A DNA stretch of 64,000 bases from contig JAZARR010000175.1 of the NCBI GenBank assembly GCA_037389465.1, positions 3,534,001 through 3,598,000 on the forward strand, read 5' to 3'. This document shows positions 11,893 to 21,400 of the stretch, piece by piece (the first letter of the stretch is position 1; the number at the start of each line of letters is the position of its first letter). Made by a program: the position numbers and the translations under genes. The notes below the pieces were generated by a model. The model did no database searches. It was given only the letters and a program-made list of their open reading frames with translations, and was not told the DNA's origin. This DNA comes from Baylisascaris procyonis (lineage: Eukaryota; Nematoda; Chromadorea; Rhabditida; Ascarididae).

Positions 11893-12243
11893 CTGTACTC
11901 GAGATTATAGGTGTTACATCCCAATCAACGCAATAAATTATCTTAATTTATCTCTATTTGCAATTCTTCAACAGTGTACTCACAGCATCATCCTAGGGGA
12001 TTTACAGTAAACTAAGGTCGTATATATCATTATGGCGAAAGATAACAAAAATTTCAAAAAAAGCCTGAAACAAAACTAATGGACACCAACTACTCAAATT
12101 TCAATGGGCAGTGAAAACAGTAAAAAACGAAGTACAACCTAATCTTAATACCGCAAATTAATCCTATTCTCAAAAACAAAAGAGGTCATTAGCTGAGGAC
12201 GGTATTACTAAGAAGTAAATACGCTGAATTCAACAACCTTTGA
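11893..12243. other. Spacer downstream of tim10
   Basis: AT-rich sequence between the tim10 stop and the candidate exon at 11674-11892. On the minus strand it contains a good acceptor (TTTTGTTTCAG) at about 12077-12087 and a GTGAGT donor near 11976-11981. These could bound a small exon, but no frame joins cleanly to the next open stretch. I see no canonical AATAAA shortly after the tim10 stop. Confidence 0.4.
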
Positions 12244-13247
12244 TCATTTTGAATCTTGCCGTTTTTGTTGTTGTTGTTGCTGTAATTGCTGTAGTTGTTT
12301 TTCATCTTGTTGTGACATCGTCGTTAATCGTTTGCCTAATTTTTCATGTACATCCAAATATTTCGCCACACAACGATCCAAACATACCGCTTCGCCTTTT
12401 GTCAAATCACCTTCCCTATATGCAACAATATTCCATATTTTACTTCTTCATATCAGATAAACAAATTCACCAAAAATATCCCACTTCCCTTTATCAAATA
12501 AAAAAACATTTTACTTCCTCATAAGAAGTAAATAAATTGATCAAAAATATGCCTAACTACCTTAAATGAAACCTAACAAACTGCTTTAGGTGGCTGTTCC
12601 ATGAAAATATAATGATGATGCATCAGATCTTATGAGTCAAAAGCCAATTGGTAAATGCAGCAACGAGATCTCCCAGGATCCAGACATCGTTTGAGAAGAC
12701 GATTGGTCAAACACTTATGGAAAAGGAGTCTAAAATACGTAGCCAAAGCAGTTATATCACAATTTCATTTTGATTCAATAATGAGAAGCGGTTGAAACTC
12801 AAAACAGAGCCTTATTTGGTTTATTGTAGTTATATTCATTGCAGAAAAAGGCTCATCGTGTGCAATATATTCAACAAAACACCGCAATGACAGAGGTACG
12901 AAAAAAACTTTGTGGAGAAGTGTTATAGTCTGAGGTTTTCATGCCAAGATCTGCAAATTCTTATTAACGTTTTTTCAAAGCAAAGCCATTGCGATTTGCC
13001 TAGTCCATATATCTAGTTAAATTTTCTATCCACTCCCTTTTTTCCTACTCAACCAATCTGTGCCAATGAAGGAAACTTCTTTCACCTTTTGATCAATAAG
13101 ATTGTCTTGTTGTAAGCGGTAAAAGATCACAAACCTGTAATGCGTCGCAATGCACTTCTGTTGACAAGCATTCGTCATACGCCTATACATATCGGACATC
13201 ATTTCCATTTCGAGATCAGCCACCATTTGCAATTGAGCTTGAGACAT
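12244..13247 (-). CDS. timm10: Mitochondrial intermembrane-space chaperone Tim10 (two exons)
   Basis: Small Tim protein. In the family, Tim9-Tim10 hexamers escort hydrophobic precursors across the intermembrane space to the inner-membrane TIM22 machinery. Exon 1 is 13247-13135 (ATG at 13247) and ends CATTACAG before a GTTTGTG donor. Exon 2 is 12415-12244, after a CATATAG acceptor, and ends in TGA. The 719-bp intron sits in phase 2, and AG+G rebuilds Arg38. The product is 94 residues, the normal family length. Both twin CX3C motifs are present: CQQKC (residues 28-32) and CLDRC (49-53), which form the two disulphides joining the helices. The flanks [11 protein letters not shown] and [16 protein letters not shown] are typical Tim10. 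The C-terminal tail from about residue 74 is unusually Gln-rich. The start is fixed by family length and the N-terminal helix. Identification is secure; the nematode affinity is from memory. Confidence 0.94.
12265..12279 (-). repeat. (CAA)5 triplet run encoding the polyglutamine tail of Tim10
   Basis: Five perfect TTG triplets on the plus strand read as CAA on the coding strand. With the neighbouring CAG this gives six consecutive glutamines near residues 83-88 of Tim10. The surrounding tail ([11 protein letters not shown], then KRQDSK) is also Gln-rich, a likely site of length polymorphism. Confidence 0.85.
12416..13134 (-). other. tim10 intron
   Basis: 719-bp intron from the GTTTGTG donor (13134) to the CATATAG acceptor (12416). 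It is AT-rich. I see no embedded gene, RNA or repeat in it. Confidence 0.9.
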
Positions 13248-13290
13248 CGCTCCCGTTTACACTTCACCGAGATCCAAAAATCCTTCGAGA

Positions 13291-13297
13291 GTTTATA
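13291..13297 (-). promoter_or_regulatory. TATA-like element upstream of tim10
   Basis: TATAAAC on the minus strand, 44-50 bases upstream of the tim10 ATG and following TTTATAGA. Spacing suits a core promoter with a very short 5' UTR. Such words are common in AT-rich DNA, so this is only a candidate. Confidence 0.2.
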
Positions 13298-13588
13298 TCT
13301 ATAAATATCTCAATGTCATTGCAGAGCTAACCTAAAACACCCTATTATGTCGAATAGAATCAAATTCTATAGGAAGAAATAACTCTATTCCCCTTCTTCC
13401 ATTCTCGAGAAGTCCTTTCCGCCAAGAATTGTAGTCCCTTTTCTTTGCTGCTCCCTGATTATAAAAAACCACTAAAGATCGTTAACTTATGCAGGCTGGC
13501 GAACATTGCCCAGTCTGCGCATGTACATTCGTGCACATCATTCAGATGATCGTGCGCTACAGAGATTATTTTTTGTGCATGCGGCTGA

Positions 13589-13596
13589 TATAAAAA
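13589..13596 (+). promoter_or_regulatory. Candidate plus-strand TATA box
   Basis: TATAAAAA on the plus strand. A 22-codon frame starts at the ATG at 13636 and a GTGAGT donor lies at 13701. The order TATA, about 47 bp, ATG, then donor is what a short first exon would look like. A hairpin-capable inverted repeat (GTGCACATCAT with ATGATCGTGC, 13531-13555) lies just upstream. No downstream coding exon was recognised, so the call is tentative. Confidence 0.2.
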
Positions 13597-14224
13597 GGAA
13601 CAAGAAAGGAAGCTCTATGCATTTCAACGAATACAATGTCCAGACTTGTAGTTGTGTCTAACACCATTGAGCCGACATTCAGAACTTGGATCAGCATGAA
13701 GTGAGTACTTTTCTCTTCCCTTCTGATCCCTTCACTCACGGCCAATTCCGTATTGAACAACGCTAAGCCCACCCGCATTCTGAAAACAGGCATGCTGCCA
13801 ATTCATTATAAACAGAAATCCACATATTAAGATATACGAACGTTGAAAGAAACAAGTACAATAACAACGTTAGACCTGAAAGAATTTCTTTATTGAATTA
13901 CCGCTTCCAACAAGGCAAATTTCCACATAACTATTTACAAAGAATTCAATCAACAACACTTTCCAACGTTTTGTACATCCCAAAACTCAGAAAAATTCTA
14001 TAATGAGAGAAAAATGTTTACTGTCAACAAAATATATATGGCTTGCATACTGTTCACTTTATTTACGTCATATGTTTTGACGTTACACACACCGTACAAA
14101 CAGGATATGACAGACATGATGGGTGGCGGATATCCTAAAGGATTGCCAGAACGACAGCCTAAAGCAGCACTCCCCGAGTTGACACTTTGACCGATAAGTG
14201 TACGTGGTAAAATTTTTCCAGGAA

Positions 14225-14242
14225 CAGGACAGCGCTGTCCTG
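14225..14242. repeat. 18-bp perfect palindrome
   Basis: CAGGACAGCGCTGTCCTG is identical to its own reverse complement. It sits exactly where candidate acceptors on both strands place their first exon bases, so both strands read the same 18 bases there. Confidence 0.8.
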
Positions 14243-15096
14243 AAAGAACACAGTCCATTCCCCGACCTTCCTCCCCCTCGCTCCTCCGAACTCAATGTGT
14301 CACCCCCCCCCACCACATGCAGTAATCCTCTTTGGAAGCAAACAATAAATATTTTAAACCACAGGTTAAAGAAGTGGAAAGTTAGGAACAAACAGGGAAA
14401 GACAACAAGAGATTCTATACTACCAGCTCTGTACTTATGCTCTTTTCCCTCTCCATTCCCCTCTCTCTCCCATTTATTTCTCTCCCTTAGAATCGTTCTT
14501 CAAAGGATTCTAGAATGAAGCGATAAAAGTGACGTTTGATGAAATTTACGACCGTTCTGCACACAGAAATTGCAGTTTGAAAATTCTGAGTTCTCAATGT
14601 TGTATTTAGCGGCAATATTATCGACGCAATTAAATCCCCATCCTTACTTCTCTTTTATGAGCGCCATGATAGGTAGAACTTCACCTGAATCAATTGATCA
14701 CCTAACGTTTCTCCCCTCTCTTTCAACTGTCAAAACCTTCTCTTCACCACAACAGCCTTGAGATCTTGAGAAAAGGGAAGCACATGGCCGGTCATAACAT
14801 TACCAGTCGTTATATAGTGACCTTGATGGGTTCGTCATAAGGAGGGAAAAAGCCATGAAACACAAACGCAAGGGCGAAAGTGAAAGAGGCGGAGGTAGGG
14901 TAGAAGGGGAATAATACATAAACAACCATGCGAGCATAGTTTAATTCAAAAATAGCAATACGCGTAATAAAGAATTATAGTTAGTGAATAGGAAATAAAA
15001 GATTAATCTCAGCAATCCACTTCTTTTGCTTTCGTTTAGAATTCTTATGGGAACCTACGCCTGTAAGTGCCAAAAAATGAGTGCTACTCTTTGTGT

Positions 15097-16885
15097 TTAA
15101 AAAGAACAATCAAAACAAGAATAGAATGCAACATAAGTCTCATTGGAGAAGCGCACTGGTGATGCTTTCGGTCCATAGAAAGGCATTGAATAGGCAGTCC
15201 CATCGGCCGGTCCTAACAATTGCAATGCAATCATCACAATATCAGCCAAGTAAAGAATTGTGAAGCAACCCAACGAGAACATCTTTAAGAAACCTGCAAA
15301 AGGTTAAACACTTATTTCAACAATAAAGTATCTTTTATCAATAAAAATGAGGGAGCCTTGAACAACCCCCACACCAATTAACTCAGGTACCCAGGTGGTA
15401 AATTAAATGTCTCGAGTTCAAGTTCCACTCATGAGAATGGTTAATTAAATCTGGACCTTTTAGCAGGAACAACGACATTCTCAATTTTGGATTGAAGGCG
15501 TACACCGCACCGCAAATGTTTCTTGTGATTAGCTATTTTTGACAAAATCTTATAGTTCGCGCTAAACGGAAGTGCTCCAAACTTTTTGTAGATTGCAAAG
15601 TTTTTATGAAAAGCTTGATGATTGCCTCCATGTTGCAAGAAAAAACAAACAGTTCCGGATCGAGGAAATTCTTTCTGGATTCGATGGTCCTATCTGGTAA
15701 GTCGAAAAGTCATCTTTTCTATTTCGGAAAGAACGTTCAAATCAAAAACAACCTCTCAATCAGGATATACGCGGCCTATGATAAATAAAACAAACCGATA
15801 GCATAATAGCCAAGGTAAAACCGATCGATACCCAACCAACCAAGAAAGACCGAAAGAAGAAGCGCCATACTATGTTGCAAACCCGACGAATATGTGCATC
15901 CATTGGGGATCCTCTTCTCAAACCTAAATGCAACTCGCATTAATTAATACAAACAAACATGCAACCAAATAGCGCAAATGATTCAACCTCACAAAAACTC
16001 CGTCGGTATTGTCGGTTAGAAAGCCGACGCAACATTTGCAATACATACATGTACCACCATGGAGTTTCAATTCATCTTCATCACCATTATCAGCTTCAAC
16101 ATTCTACTAAATCTTCTATTCCTTGACTGCACAATAGTAACATCTGTAAATACCAACCACACAGCAACAATAAAACTAAACAAGCGATCAATAATAATAT
16201 TAAACGGTCATAATGCAATAATGCAAAAAATCGATTGCAATAATCATCTTCTTCGAGGCTTGCAAACTGCATTTTTGCAAAAAGATAGGATAAGAGAAAT
16301 GGCATAGGGATGGATTCATTACTAAGCTAACGCAAATCCAATGTTAATAAACCCAATAAAGCAACAGATCCCATGACGACGAAAAATCTCATAATTGCAG
16401 TCAACTGTTTAGCTGCAATATAGAAGCAATGCAAATAATGTGCTAATTTTTTGGCCTTTCGTCAAGCAAAACATGCAAATTTATGCACAAAAAAGGCCAA
16501 GCAAAACTAAAAGACTGTTTCTAACGTAAAATACTAACATTATTTCGTCTAACCCGAAGTAAAAAAATTATTTTCTGACTCTTTTTCTTACAAATAAAAA
16601 GGAATTCAACTATCGGTTCTGAGGAAATTCAGTGAATAAAAAAATCTCACTGAAAAAAATTCAACCTTTGAGTATTTGTTCACCGATTGCGTGAGGCAGT
16701 CATTACTGATTACACTAACCTAGTAAATTAAAGGTAAATTTTGGTGGATTTTCAGCATCGACGGATACGGTTATGAAAATTTGCAAGGACAACAAACAAT
16801 TAAAACGTAATGAAATCCAACCTTGTCGTTCCATTCTCCAGACCGATACATTCGATATCCGCTGCCACTTCGCAAATCACTGCAA

Positions 16886-16922
<37 letters not shown>

Positions 16923-18013
16923 TAACAAGTTTTTTGAACTCAGCAAGCTTGCTACTATCACCTTCCAAGCTGGGAACGGCGCCGAATGGGAGAGTGTTTA
17001 TATCAGTGATTTACCTGCATTTACCTGCAAGAACATTGAGGCTCACAATAACAGGTTTTGATAAAACGCGCAAAATGACCCCACCTCATCTTTCTTGGGG
17101 AGGATTTGATAGTTCATATTATCCCACCTAACGCTTCTTTTTAAATTTAGAATACGTGGGGGGAATTCCAATTTCAAGAAGAACGAAAAAAACCCCCGAC
17201 TTTTTTCATCCTTTTTTGAGATTTGAAAATTTTTCCACAGCAAACTCTAGCGAAAAAAGATAGTGGCCCCCTCCTACCCTATAAAAAGCAATGTAAGACT
17301 CATTAGAACATTATGCTTGGATGATGTCCACTGTTGCTTAATTAACAATCCATTTTATTCTCAAACTCTTCTACCTCTTCAGTCGCTACAGCCTAATATT
17401 GTGGGAAATTAAGCATATCTTATTTGAAAAAAAAAATAAATAGAAATAATGAACCAAACGATGTAATATGTAAACAAGTTAAGATTCCTTTATACAATCC
17501 TGATAATTTAAAACAACGGAAATTCATCTTTCTCTGCTATTTGAATTGCTGCAGTTGCTTGCACCTTTATTTTAATTTACTATGTTACTCCGTTCCAACT
17601 TTCCAGTTACTCAAGTTCACGTCTGCACTGAGAGCATTATTAAACTTTGCAAAACCTTAACGCCTCATACGAGCTCGATGATTCACAAGTTCATTGCAAG
17701 AACCGATCGATCTCACACACGCGCTGATCGTTCCTCGTTAAAATGAGCGCCACATTCGCGCCTATACGGGCTTTGCCATTCGCCGTGGCATGGCCCCTTT
17801 TTCGCCATCCTCTTGTTTCATTTCTCGATTTTTTGACCGTGTTTAATATTTCTATTTCATGTATCAATACATCACAGGTGGAAAATATGCAACCATAGAA
17901 AGATAAAAGAAATAGCATAAAGATGCTATAAATAACCTCGTATCGAATTGTCCCGTTCGCATGTTTCGGGAAGTTGTGTTTGCGGAGATATTACAGGTTC
18001 TTCACATCTATAT
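15097..18013 (-). CDS. TM2D1: TM2 domain-containing protein 1 (exons 2-5)
   Basis: Metazoan two-pass membrane protein, first described as an amyloid-beta-binding protein; its biochemical role is unsettled. Exons: 18013-17937, 16879-16822, 15923-15796 and 15293-15097 (TAA at 15097). All junctions keep frame: CGA G/TG gives Val, AG/G gives Arg, ATC G/GT gives Gly. The lumenal part carries family cysteines: YRCEEPVISPQTQLPETC, VICEVAADIEC, then FEKRIPNGC. The first TM segment, ALLLSVFLGWLG, runs into the hallmark DRF motif (GIDRFYLGYYAIG). The second TM segment (FTILYLADIVMIALQLL) is followed by GPADGTAYSMPFYGP and FSNETY, which single out TM2D1 rather than TM2D2 or TM2D3. These exons give 152 residues, matching human TM2D1 from the equivalent Tyr onward. 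The signal peptide and first cysteine exon are missing here; see 63988-64000. Acceptors are TTTTTGCAG, ACTTGCAG, CATTTAG and TTTTGCAG. Confidence 0.92.
15294..15795 (-). other. TM2D1 intron 4
   Basis: 502-bp intron, donor GTTTGT, acceptor CCTTTTGCAG. A 65-codon open stretch on the minus strand (15638-15441) and a plus-strand ATG at 15608 with a GTAAGT donor near 15697 fall wholly inside it and are judged chance. A short stretch at about 15385-15440 vaguely resembles a tRNA-derived element but cannot be folded as a tRNA. Confidence 0.85.
15924..16821 (-). other. TM2D1 intron 3
   Basis: 898-bp AT-rich intron, donor GTTGGA, acceptor GTTGCATTTAG. A 69-codon hydrophobic minus-strand frame (16305-16096) lies inside. 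It has no family match and is not needed by the TM2D1 model, since exons 3 and 4 join in phase without it. Confidence 0.85.
16880..17936 (-). other. TM2D1 intron 2
   Basis: 1,057-bp intron, donor GTTATT, acceptor TATACTTGCAG. It contains the TA microsatellite at its 3' end and no other supported feature. A minus-strand 75-codon frame at 17918-17691 starts at the donor end of the intron and is not part of the model. Confidence 0.85.
16887..16917. repeat. (TA)n dinucleotide microsatellite at a splice acceptor
   Basis: 31 bp of perfect alternating T/A. In gene orientation it ends seven bases before the intron 2/exon 3 boundary of TM2D1, followed only by CTTGCAG. It occupies the position where a pyrimidine tract would normally be. 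Confidence 0.97.
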
Positions 18014-18400
18014 CTGCAAAAAATATACAATACTAATACATGAAATGCACGCCATCAATATGGGAACAGGTTTATTGGCAAAGAAAAGTTCAAAGGAAGG
18101 GAACATTCGGGGATGGCTACACCTGAAAGAGTAACATCCAACTATTTCTCCTGAGGCTACAAAATGTGGACATCACCTTCCATATGAAGTAGAACAACAG
18201 AATATCCCCTAAAAATAAACAACTAAAATACGAAACAATGACAACATAAGTTCTGACAAAGGAGGTAAATAACAGATCGGACTTTTACATACTGCTCAGC
18301 TTGACCACCATCCCCCCATCATCTCCTCCCTCCCCCAAAAAATATTTAGCAATCTAGATTTTTAAGCACTTCAAAAATCATGCCTATAATAGAACGTGTT
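18014..18400. other. Unique spacer between TM2D1 exon 2 and satellite C
   Basis: 387 bp of unique AT-rich sequence. I searched the minus strand for the expected Cys-x-x-Leu-x-x-Gly-Gln exon ending in phase 2. The only CA/GTATGT candidate (about 18289-18294, reading GGQAE before it) has an in-frame TGA nine codons upstream and no acceptor between. The segment is therefore best read as the 3' end of intron 1. Confidence 0.55.
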
Positions 18401-21400
18401 TCGGAACATCTTTTTTTCCATGGGTGTAAAACTACTCTGCCAACGAAGGAAGGGGAGTGAAGGCATGACCACGCATCACAAAATCATATGTAAATGGAAT
18501 CGGAACACCTTTTACCCACGGGGGTAAAATTGCTCTGCCAACGAAGGGGGTAAAGGCATGACCATGCATCACAAAACGGCATGTAAATGGAATCGGAACT
18601 TCTTTCCATGGGGGTAAAACTGCTCTGCCAACGAAAGAGGCGGGGGGAGGGGGTAAAGGCATGACCATGCATCACAAAACGGCATGTAAATGGAATCGGA
18701 ACTTCTTTCCATGGGGGTAAAACTATTCTGCCAACGAAAGAGGCGGGGGGGTGGGTAAAGGCATGACCATGCATCACAAAACCGCATGTATATGGAATCG
18801 GAACTTTTTTCCATGGGGGTAAAACTATTCTGCCAACGAAGGAGGGGGGGGGGGGGGGGTAAAGGCATGACCATGCATCACAAAACCGCATGTAAATGGA
18901 ATCGGAACTTTTTTCCATGGGGGTAAAACTATTCTGCCAACGAAGGAGGGGGGGGGGGTAAAGGCATGACCATGCATCACAAAACGGCATGTAAATGGAA
19001 TCGGAACTTTTTTCCATGGGGGTAAAACTATTCTGCCAACGAAGGAGGGGGACGGGGGGGGGGGGTAAAGGCATGACCATGCATCACAAAACCGCATGTA
19101 AATGGAATCGGAACTTTTTTCCATGGGCGTAAAACTATTCTGCCAACGAAGGAAGGGGAGTGAAGGCATGACCACGCATCACAAAATCATATGTAAATGG
19201 AATCGGAACACCTTTTACCCACGGGGGTAAAATTGCTCTGCCAACGAAGGGGGTAAAGGCATGACCATGCATCACAAAACGGCATGTAAATGGAATCGGA
19301 ACTTCTTTCCATGGGGGTAAAACTGCTCTGCCAACGAAAGAGGCGGGGGGAGGGGGTAAAGGCATGACCATGCATCACAAAACGGCACGTAAATGGAATC
19401 GGAACTTCTTTCCATGGGGGTAAACTATTCTGCCAACGAAAGAGGCGGGGGGGTGGGTAAAGGCATGACCATGCATCACAAAACGGCATGTAAATGGAAT
19501 CGGAACATTTTTCCATGGGGGTAAAATTGCTCCGCCAACGAAGGGGGTAGAGGCATGGCCATGCATCACAAAACGGCATGTAAATGGAATCGGAACATTT
19601 TTCCATGGGGGTAAAATTGCTCCGCCAACGAAGGGGGTAGAGGCATGGCCATGCATCACAAAACGGCATGTAAATGGAATCGGAACTTTTTTCCATGGGG
19701 GTAAAACTATTCTGCCAACGAAAGAGGCGGGGGGTGGGTAAAGGCATGACCATGCATCACAAAACGGCATGTAAATGGAATCGGAACTTCTTTCCATGGG
19801 GGTAAAACTATTCTGCTAACGAAGGAGGGGGGACGGGGGGGGGGGGGGTAAAGGCATGACCAAGCATCACAAAACGGCACGTAAATGGAATCGGAACTTC
19901 TTTCCATGGGGGTAAACTATTCTGCCAACGAAAGAGGCGGGGGTGGGTAAAGGCATGACCATGCATCACAAAACGGCATGTAAATGGAATCGGAACATTT
20001 TTCCATGGGGGTAAAATTGCTCCGCCAACGAAGGGGGTAGAGGCATGGCCATGCATCACAAAACGGCATGTAAATGGAATCGGAACTTCTTTCCATGGGG
20101 GTAAAACTATTCTGCCAACGAAGGAGGGGGGGGGGTGTAAAGGCATGACCATGCATCACAAAACCGCATGTAAATGGAATCGGAACTTTTTTCCATGGGG
20201 GTAAAACTATTCTGCCAACGAAAGAGGCGGGGGGGGTGGGTAAAGGCATGACCATGCATCACAAAACGGCATGTAAATGGAATCGGAACATTTTTCCATG
20301 GGGGTAAAATTGCTCCGCCAACGAAGGGGGTAGAGGCATGGCCATGCATCACAAAACGGCATGTAAATGGAATCGGAACTTTTTTCCATGGGGGTAAAAC
20401 TATTCTGCCAACGAAAGAGGCGGGGGGGTGGGTAAAGGCATGACCATGCATCACAAAACGGCATGTAAATGGAATCGGAACTTCTTTCCATGGGGGTAAA
20501 ACTATTCTGCTAACGAAGGAGGGGGGACGGGGGGGGGGGTAAAGGCATGACCAAGCATCACAAAACGGCATGCAAATGGAATCGGAACATTTTTCCATGG
20601 GGGTAAAATTGCTCCGCCAACGAAGGGGGTAGAGGCATGGCCATGCATCACAAAACGGCATGTAAATGGAATCGGAACTTTTTTCCATGGGGGTAAAACT
20701 ATTCTGCCAACGAAAGAGGCGGGGGACTGGGTAAAGGCATGACCATGCATCACAAAACCCCATGTAAATGGAATCGGAACTTCTTTCCATGGGGGTAAAA
20801 CTATTCTGCTAACGAAGGAGGGGGGACGGGGGGGGGTAAAGGCATGACCAAGCATCACAAAACGGCATGTAAATGGAATCGGAACTTTTTTCCATGGGGG
20901 TAAAACTATTCTGCCAACGAAGGAAGGGGAGTGAAGGCATGACCACGCATCACAAAATCATATGTAAATGGAATCGGAACACCTTTTACCCACGGGGGTA
21001 AAATTGCTCTGCCAACGAAGGGGGTAAAGGCATGACCATGCATCACAAAACGGCACGTAAATGGAATCGGAACTTCTTTCCATGGGGGTAAACTATTCTG
21101 CCAACGAAGGAGGGGGAGGGGGGGGGTAAAGGCATGACCATGCATCACAAAACCGCATGTAAATGGAATCGGAACTTTTTTCCATGGGGGTAAAACTATT
21201 CTGCCAACGAAGGAGGGGGGGGGGGGTAAAGGCATGACCATGCATCACAAAACGGCATGTAAATGGAATCGGAACTTTTTTCCATGGGGGTAAAACTATT
21301 CTGCCAACGAAGGAGGGGGGACGGGGGGGGGGGGGTAAAGGCATGACCATGCATCACAAAACCGCATGTAAATGGAATCGGAACTTTTTTCCATGGGCGT

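Larger units (their letters stand above)
13248..15096. other. Intergenic region between TM2D1 and tim10 with unresolved exon-like segments
   Basis: 1.85 kb with no recognised gene but several exon-like signals. On the minus strand, an acceptor (GTTCTTTCAG) at about 14240 opens a frame ending at 14083 and another ending at 13998. The latter reads CPVPGKILPRTLIGQ and GYPPPIMSVISCLYGVC. On the plus strand, an acceptor (TTTTTCCAG, ending 14221) opens a frame running to 14518 (EQDSAVLKEHSPFPDLPPP at its start). These overlap on opposite strands, so at most one is likely to be real. A TATATAA word on the minus strand lies near 14812. None has recognised homology. Confidence 0.4.

Noticed and set aside
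13636..13701. Plus-strand start reading MSRLVVVSN, like the N-terminus of bacterial trehalose-phosphate synthase
   Set aside because: Only nine residues match, the frame stops after 22 codons and no further synthase sequence is found nearby on that strand; taken as coincidence.
15385..15440. tRNA or tRNA-derived SINE (GGTGGTAAA followed by GAGTTCAAGTTCC)
   Set aside because: The B-box-like word has an extra base and no acceptor or anticodon stems can be paired.
15608..15702. Plus-strand first exon with ATG and a strong GTAAGT donor
   Set aside because: Lies wholly inside TM2D1 intron 4 on the opposite strand, with no family match or acceptor-linked continuation.
16984..17061. Plus-strand frame reading EWESVYISDLPAFTCKN
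   Set aside because: Looks faintly like the cysteine-rich part of TM2D proteins, but the real TM2D1 exons are on the other strand and join in phase without it.
17691..17918. 75-codon minus-strand frame with a signal-like start (MLFLLSFYGC)
   Set aside because: Lies inside TM2D1 intron 2, just after the exon 2 donor; no similarity seen and the flanking exons join in phase without it.
18285..18330. Alternative TM2D1 exon 1 ending GGTCAAGCTGAGCA before GTATGT
   Set aside because: The frame hits TGA nine codons upstream with no acceptor in between, and the residues do not match the family before Gly-Gln.
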